A stretch of 64,000 bases of DNA from Isoetes taiwanensis (taxonomy: Eukaryota > Streptophyta > Lycopodiopsida > Isoetales > Isoetaceae), in the NCBI GenBank assembly GCA_021234155.1, contig JAJEKV010000010.1, positions 16,560,275 to 16,624,274 on the forward strand, written 5' to 3'. The position numbers and the translations under genes were made by a program. This document shows positions 57,263 through 64,000 of this stretch, piece by piece. A model generated the notes under the pieces. The model was not told where the DNA came from and did not search any database. It saw only the letters and a list, made by a program, of their open reading frames with translations. The first letter of the stretch is position 1. Every line of letters begins with the position of its first letter.

Positions 57263-57524
57263 ACAGACAGGTCTTCCGCGATCCCAAAGCTTGGCGAAGG
57301 CATCCGCGCATCGCCTGCGCGCCGCTGCCTTCGGTGTATGCACCGTCCACATACCGCGGTGTCGCGACATTCCATATAGCGAACCACTGCTTTGTTGTTC
57401 CAGCAGTTTTGAGGTGTCATAAGTTCATCGCATCGCTTGTGCTAAGGTCAGCAAATTCATCCATAGCCAGCAATTGACATTCCATTGCAAATGTTAAACT
57501 TACTAGTTTACTATGAAAACACAA

Positions 57525-57600
57525 GAGAATGAGAATGAGAATGAGAATGAGAATGAATTTTTATCGTCCACTGAGGCCAATTGGTCTATGGGACCCATAA
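57525..57600 (-). mobile_element. Hairpin-tailed retroposon, 3' fragment (copy 3)
   Basis: The minus strand shows TGGGTCCCATAGACC, GGACGATAAAAATTC and a tail of five ATTCTC units (57525-57556). Only about 75 bases of the 3' end are recognisable. The tail unit is six rather than five bases. Confidence 0.65.
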
Positions 57601-58120
57601 GGAGCGTAGCAAACACAATACAAGACACATATATTGAATGATCTTCTTTATTAAAATGAGACAGTCTCTAACGCCGCGATGTGCGTGACGCGATGCGGCG
57701 TTTCCTTCATGGAGTAATTTTCCTCGATACTGGGCGCTGGAGCGCGGATACAAGATTTTACAAAACTTTGAGGAGCTGAGCTGTTAGTAGTCACGGACCA
57801 GGTTGGAACCGAGATTTGAGAGCAGAGCATAAGTAGATTATAACATTAGTTTCCTTGCTGCAACATTAGTCTTCAAGTTCTTGATTCAAGTTCTTGATGC
57901 CGAAATGACAAAAAGAAGTAGAGCAGGTTAGGAGGCGAGCAGAGCCAGAACTCCAGCATTGCCAGAGATTGTTTTGCCCAGGGCCGAGTTGCTTTCTCAG
58001 GTTTGAATCAATGGGTTATGCTTCATATTATTATTGTTCTTATTAAGATTTTGGTTGTTCTGAATATACTATAGAGTTTGGATTCTTTTATCCATCCGAA
58101 CTCTTCTCATTTCATATAGG

Positions 58121-58206
58121 TGCTGCAGAGCTTGCAAGGCTGGTGATGGCAGATCCTCAGGATGCATGGCTTTTCTCTTTTATGAATATATTTCCTAAGG
58201 CTTCAG
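58121..58206 (+). CDS. Possible isolated exon, unknown gene
   Basis: Between an acceptor (TTTCATATAG) and a donor (GTATGA) one frame reads AAELARLVMADPQDAWLFSF then MNIFPKAS without stops. It is short, and a candidate upstream exon at 57905-58000 does not join in phase without trouble, so support is weak. Confidence 0.2.
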
Positions 58207-60400
58207 GTATGAAGCACCCAGCTTGCTTTTGCATATATCGGATCCATGCATTTGCCTGCCACTTTGTACTAATGAATTTTATTTTAAAGATACAAAACAG
58301 TCACCGCACATCTACTTCCTCTCAAGGGCAAGTGAACCATGACTTTGGAGGCCCGCTAGTAAAAAGAATGGTGTTGTCTGACTGGATTTCTTTGTTTTTT
58401 ATTTTCTTTTTAGTTCAATATAGCAATACGTTTTTTGAAGCTGAGTTTTGTCCTTGGCCTCTTCTTGCGTACCAGGTGATTCTTTCCGTGATGGGGTTCA
58501 ACCGCTTGATATTGTGCCCTAAGTAAAGTTGCATCTGGTATTAAGGTATGCATGGTTTGCTCCTCTTTCCGCTATATGCATTTCTATTTACATCACTACA
58601 GGCTATACATTTGTATATGCATGTTTTGCATGTTGTTTGGTTCAATATTTTAGAATTTTGGCACTTTTTGTAGCATCATTGTTCTTCTCAAAGCCGATTG
58701 CATATTGTTTGTCCTTATTTCTCAAACTTCTATGTGCCACTAAAGGTGCACAAAATCTTATTTCTTTGATGTTCTGCTTCCATTTTTTGGTTTGATAGAC
58801 GGAGCCATTATTTCTTTTGCGAGTACGGTAAATCAAAGATATTTTCTCGGTAGTAGGTTCTTTTCCCTTCCATATCAACATAATAATTTTTTGTGAGCAC
58901 GTTTCAGGTTTTGCATTATCATCCCAAGCTCGTTTTCTTCTTAATAGCTGCACCAATTTTAGCCGCTGTAATATGTTGGAAAAATGTACGATTATCACTA
59001 TTGTACTGCTTTTTGCTGAATGGTATCGAGGTATACAAAGTCAAGGCCCTGCTTTGCCGCAATATTCCGTTGAATGTAACAGTTTAGCATATAAATGTAC
59101 CACAGGCTTAGTATATACATAATTTAAATCGTTCAAGGTGTAGAAATGCAGACTTTGTGGTTAGTGCAAGTTTATTATTTCGCTATTTATCCAGAGTTGG
59201 ATATACTTTTAATACCATATCCATTTGCGCTTCAAGCGTTCGAGCCGAATTTATATTCAATCACTTATCAATTTTATGTTTCTTTTTTACTTTTCTTTCA
59301 CTACTTAATTCAGTTATTTATTATTTTTGGTTTTTATACTGGTCGGATCTCACTGAGCTCTGAACTCTGGGTGGCATCGTCACTGTGTCAGCATATTCAA
59401 GAGGGAAACAAAGCAACACATCAAGAATCTGAAACTTTGTTATCAAAACTAATAATGCTGTTATATTTCAGGATACGTGGATCTCAAACTCTGTAGGAAA
59501 CAAATATCCACTGGGCTTCGAGTTCTCAAGGTAGAAATTCCAGAAGTAGAAATTACGAAGGTAATTAGGTACTCTTCGACTTTGCACAATCATGCACTCG
59601 ATTGACAGAGGTGAACTCAAGAATACACTAACCCATCTATACTAAAAATGCAGTCATTGCTCTACTTATTCATCTCAATTTCTTAGTTTTGATTTAGTTT
59701 TCCTGGGTGTTAGTAAAATTGTCTATGGGAACTCAATATAATATGTTCTATATATTTGGATATTCTTCATGTATTACATAGTTTAGGGTCTACTACCATT
59801 GTCCTGCTCCTCTGAGGTACATCCATCTATCATTTTTTATGCATCTATATGGAAAATTTGAATGTGCACATGCCTTTGCATCTTACCTTAGCTTGACCCT
59901 GAAGGTATATAGATTTGCTCCATTATGTAAGAACAATTTCTGTAGCAAGCCACTAGATTCGATATTTGGAATGTCGCTCTCCAAACATTTATGACAAAGA
60001 TCTAGCGCACTTTGTCTATGAATCACCTACCTTGCATTGAGGTGACTCACCCTTTGAGTCTGTGAATGAACACTCAAGAGCAGCGCAGTTCTTGCATGGG
60101 CTTTGCATTTTTTTTCCTCTTGTTGCAGCCAATTTTCAACCATGCAAGCGAATGAACATCAACATTGACCTGCATGCAAAAAGTCCGTTGCAAATGTAGT
60201 AAACCGGTTTTGTTGTCTAACATTTAGTTGAACACTGATATAATGGATCTCCTTTTTCAGAAAGTGCATATCCAAATATTTTTGGATAAAGTTGTGCAGA
60301 GACTGTACACTCAAGAAATTGAAAATGGTAAAAAGGTTGGGTTAGAAACCCGCTTTTTATTCTTTTGAATTAGAATGCATTCAACTGACTTTGGTAATTA
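58207..60400. other. AT-rich region with no recognised gene
   Basis: Several frames of 60-127 codons exist, rich in Phe, Leu and Ile as expected from T-rich DNA. None shows a known motif. Confidence 0.4.
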
Positions 60401-60539
60401 TAGTCATAATCCACTAAAATCTTGGACGCACACACCGGCTGCAACGCTGATTTGGTCACGAAGCTTCAGAGAATAATCTGGTAGTATAACGAGATAGACA
60501 AAGGTAAGTCTCTTTGTATTAGAAGGCTAATCCAATACT

Positions 60540-61720
60540 CCCAGACCGGGCAATATTGGAGTCTCTGCCGTCTTTATCTCCTACACCTTTGGTCAGGCTA
60601 CTGGATCAATTGGAAGAAATCCAGCCTGATGACCATGGCTGCTGGAGGTCCATTTGGCATTACCCATCATTGAAGTAACTTATGTATGCTGATGATGTTT
60701 CACTTCCGGCACAATCACGCGGTATGCAAAGAACATTTACATGTCAAAGAGCGCTTCAGAGAACACGTGTTCACAGACACTCAAAAGACCAAGCTTTTGG
60801 TAGTTCAATCTTTCGCCACAATGTTCCCCTATGCACTGTTGTAGATAGCTACAAGTATCTTGGTGTAGAATTATGTAAGAACACACTTCTGGGAATAGTG
60901 TATTACTTCAAGCCGGTAGCTGCCGGATGGAGTTACACTCTATAACAACAACAACAATGTAACAATGCAAAAAACAATTGTTTTCGCTACAGAAATTCAT
61001 GATTGGCCACCTGAAGCTCAATCTTTTCTCGGCTTTTGCAGAGTTCGTTTATCAGACATGGTTCTGAAGTATGGGGCCCGCCATTAGTGCTAGTGCTTGG
61101 GAGAGCTTGAGCGGGTGCAAAAGTCCCTTTCTCACTTACGTACCTCGGAGTTAAAGCAACGCCCTATGCTATTCTTTACAAGAGACAAGTTTGGCCCTTC
61201 AACATTCTGCCATGAAGCCATCTCCACTATATCTGCAAGTTGCACCGCCATGGATGATAGTTAGGTATCCTGTTTTTGTATCTTCGCATATGGCTGAATC
61301 TCCTCAGCTTTGAAACGATGTTGGAAAGAGACAGACCACATGGTTTGTCTGCTACAGTAACCAGAGAATCGCCTGATGCTTGCTTCTGATCCCGAAGCAG
61401 TAATAATATCTCAATGGTTTTTTCCAAAAGATAGGACGCAGTTACTTTGGCCCAAGTGAAAACTGGTCATTATCATGTACACATAACTTAATTTTGGCAC
61501 CAGGGCCCCAAGTTTATTTGTTTGTTTCATTGTCCATATTGTGAAACAAGCTTGTAGCTATTGTATCAATGACGGGTCTCACACAAATAATGGATTGAGA
61601 CAGTAGATGGGAGTGGCCGTGAATTGCCGCTGAGAAGCAGACATTGGTACCGTTGCCACATGTGTTGTTGAAGATGAAAGCCATACTCTTCCTGAAAGTT
61701 GCCCCGCTTTGAGATAGTCC
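60540..61720 (+). mobile_element. LINE remnant related to the 19.9-24.6 kb element
   Basis: Plus-strand fragments show YADDVSLPAQSRG (about 60682), VVDSYKYLGVELCKN (about 60840-60880), a block like VWGPAISASAWESL (about 61070-61110) and a decayed zinc knuckle with VEDESHTLPESCPALR (about 61662-61710). The same order (YADD, KYLG, VWGPGL, VEDEAH) is found in the minus-strand LINE. Frame changes are frequent. Confidence 0.65.
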
Positions 61721-61769
61721 GAATCATTTTTTGACTTTAGCATTCCATCTCCACGCTTCCACAACTGCA

Positions 61770-62640
61770 GCACCAAGGTAATAATGACTTGGCATTACAC
61801 ATACTGAGGTTCTAGATAAACGCCTCGCATCATCGAGTCTCTCCAATGTTGTAACATTAATGTGACATAACAGACAGTACAATAATGATTTCCCACGTAT
61901 TTTAAAAGCATTTATATTTTTTGATAACATTTAGAACACGATTCTAAAAGATAAAATATTTAAAATATATAAAATAATGCTTGAATACGTTAAATACGCT
62001 GAATACGTAGCACTTGATATTTGGTAATGCAGCAAGTTACTTGGCATCGAAGTTTTACCTATTTAATCTCTAATGCATGCAAAGTACTATTACTTTTCAT
62101 CCAAGAACAAATTAGAACATCTCCTCAAAACTTAGGTTTCTCTCATATATAGTTACTAGTTGTTACCTTAGAATAAATACATCAAACCAAATAAAAAAGT
62201 TATCTTAATGCAATTACTAATCAGTCCTTCCTCTTCCTCGCATCAAGAGATCTCGGCCAGAAGCCATCATAGCTGTCCACACAACTGTACATTAATCTAC
62301 CATGGCATCATCAAAGTCTTCGCCCTTTCATCTCCCTTCGCCATCATTACACCTTCAATATTGCTTAAAACAGCAGTAGCTCTTAGTAGGCACCCTCCTT
62401 GCACTTGCAACTCTGAAAAAGTTTTGGGATCAATGTTCTCAATGCATGGCTACAAATTATAGATTAAAATATGCTGTAATGTACTTTATGAAGCTATGAG
62501 AACCATTTAGTTCATATGGGCTGTACAATTTCTAATGCCAGACAAAAGGCAACAATACATGGAAAAGAACATAGACTTACCAGACATACGAGAAGCTCGT
62601 GATGCAATCTAGTGCTGCTTCAGCTCCTTGTTTTAAAACA
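61770..62640. other. Spacer with ACGTA-like motifs
   Basis: No gene recognised. AATACGTTAAATACGCTGAATACGTAG at about 61984-62010 resembles the clusters at 12.6 and 13.3 kb. Confidence 0.4.
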
Positions 62641-63000
62641 AATAAATCAATTTTAGAAAGGATTTGAGTTCAAATCAATGGTAGACTGGAATGCAAATGC
62701 TCCATACTTTGAGAAAAATGAAGGCAAATGGATTAAGAGTTCTCCGCTGCAACAAAACATGCCCAGCTATTTGTTACAAACAATCAAATCATTTAGAAGG
62801 ATTTGAGGTCGAATCATTATAGGTGTAGGTCGTAAATGCTCATACCGATAAAATGCAGCTAGAATGGATTAAGAGCCACCTCCAAGGCTGCAACTGAAAA
62901 CAGTTGCCCAGCTTTCTTCAAACAAAAGAAATCTAATAACCTGAACTGCTGAGGCCGAAATCAATGAGCTAAGGTCGAAATGTTTACCTCGAGAGAAAGA
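62640..63000. repeat. Diverged tandem repeat, about 140-bp unit
   Basis: Units near 62640 and 62779 share AGAAGGATTTGAG, AATGGATTAAGAG and GCCCAGCT. A weaker third unit starts near 62925. Non-coding. Confidence 0.55.
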
Positions 63001-63289
63001 CTGCTAAAGAATAGATCTAAATCAAGAATTCCATGCAGATGAGGCTCATCACAAGATACCTAACCAGAATCACAATTCTTAAGCTGTTTAGGAAACAAAC
63101 CCTACACCATAATAATTAAAAAAATATTAAAAAAAGGATGGAGGCAAAAAAATGGGTAAGAAAACGTAGAAATACGCTTTTAACACGCGGTGAGAGTATT
63201 CTAAACGATTTCATGCTTAAAATACGCCGCTTTTTAAACAACACCGCGAAGTCACCTCAAGAATCATTATCTCCGCTTGTCTGGGTAAC

Positions 63290-63407
63290 ATCACACGCAG
63301 TTGTTTTCCCTGAAAACCTTTCGAAAGGGTTTTAACTTAGTGTAATGATTGTACTAGCCCATTGTATGGGTCCCATTGCATGGTTAAAAACTATTCTATT
63401 CTCTACT
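63290..63407 (+). mobile_element. Hairpin-tailed retroposon, 3' part (copy 4)
   Basis: TTTTCCCTG precedes the near-perfect palindrome AAAACCTTTCGAAAGGGTTTT (63313-63333), then TGTATGGGTCCCATTG, GGTTAAAAA and a CTATT tail (63390-63405). The upstream body was not recognised. Confidence 0.65.
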
Positions 63408-64000
63408 TCTATTCCTACATGATCCGTTCTTCTTGCTACAGCCGACAGGTTTTAATGGAGCATATTGATTTTAAAGAAGTGTGGTGTCATCAATCGCTAT
63501 TAGATGTGGTAAAAGAAGTCACATAATTGTGAGGTGTTCATATCATTCAACACAACTAATCAAAATGACTTGAAATGGAGAATTTGAGCCCTGATTACCT
63601 CGGAGATAACAGGCTTATCACTGCTACAATCGCTGATTCTAGCCAATTGATAACTAATTTCAAGGGCTTCAGTTGTTTCATGATGATGTGAATGTTTTCC
63701 ATCAACCTATAATGGTATTTTTTCATCTTGCAACACACAAGGTTTTAGGAATGCATATCCAATGACCATGTTATTTTGAGTTGGTCAAGGTTTAATTATT
63801 ATTTATAGCGACAGCACTAATTGACACGACCTTTAGATTTAAAAAGAGATGCTATGCAAGAAGTTAAGTGAAATCTCTTTCTGTTGCCATAAGATAATGA
63901 GGAAGTCACCCACAGAATCGTGATTTCATAATTATCATTTCTAACCTTAACCCAACATCCAATTGAATTCAATTAATTATTGAAAGGCTTATCTCGTCTT
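63408..64000. other. Right-hand end of the window, no recognised feature
   Basis: AT-rich sequence without a supported gene or repeat. Confidence 0.4.

Noticed and set aside
57023-57477. GC-rich overlapping frames on both strands near 57 kb, as possible genes
   Set aside because: Most of the stretch aligns as a copy of the retroposon family, and the frames are not clearly conserved in the other copies.
58143-59496. Phe/Leu/Ile-rich frames as membrane proteins
   Set aside because: The composition follows from T-rich DNA; there are no conserved motifs or good start context.

Overview
The window looks like a piece of a large land-plant nuclear genome, probably a fern or another non-flowering vascular plant. 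The signs are a long array of 31-residue PPR repeats, a spliced BAHD acyltransferase, Ty3/gypsy LTR retrotransposons with 1.55 kb LTRs, several kinds of LINE, hairpin-type repeats and isolated exon-like gene fragments. The species assignment is an inference. I recognised no bacterial operon, CRISPR array, rRNA or tRNA gene.

Layout: 1-1.95 kb, decayed L1-like LINE, entering from the left edge. 2.1-2.86 kb, nested palindromes and a minisatellite. 2.99-4.90 kb, PPR gene whose E domain is broken (to 5.08 kb). 6.09-6.59 kb, first copy of a roughly 0.6 kb hairpin-tailed retroposon. 6.89-8.44 kb, minus-strand gypsy LTR with decayed internal sequence beyond it. 11.8-15.7 kb, remnants of unidentified genes and one C2-like exon. 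19.6-25.0 kb, nearly complete minus-strand LINE (two frameshifts, plus a single in-frame UAG between ORF1 and the endonuclease), apparently inside the pyrimidine tract of a host intron. 25.9-27.44 kb, fragments of three unrelated host genes (inner-membrane-protease-like, LRR receptor, hexokinase) packed into 1.5 kb, next to a 2 x 400 bp near-perfect inverted repeat (27.69-28.67 kb). 30.77-31.29 kb, a CACTA-like terminus. 32.3-34.07 kb, BAHD acyltransferase gene with an exact in-frame 105 bp tandem duplication. 35.35-47.74 kb, a 12.4 kb decayed Ty3/gypsy element with both LTRs. 50.9-54.2 kb, duplicated PPR pseudogenes cut by a retroposon and a hairpin MITE. 54.3-54.7 kb, a probable organelle-targeted first exon on the minus strand. 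55-64 kb, tandem repeats, more retroposon copies and a LINE remnant.

Only two loci look like substantially intact host genes: the PPR gene (intact repeat array, broken C terminus) and the BAHD gene (complete two-exon model). The rest is mostly mobile elements and gene debris. The most unusual points are the three-gene fragment cluster beside a long palindrome, the retroposon family with a conserved 3' hairpin and short-repeat tail, the ORF1-UAG-ORF2 arrangement of the LINE, and a TATAAATA box at exactly nucleotides 34-41 of three diverged LTRs.
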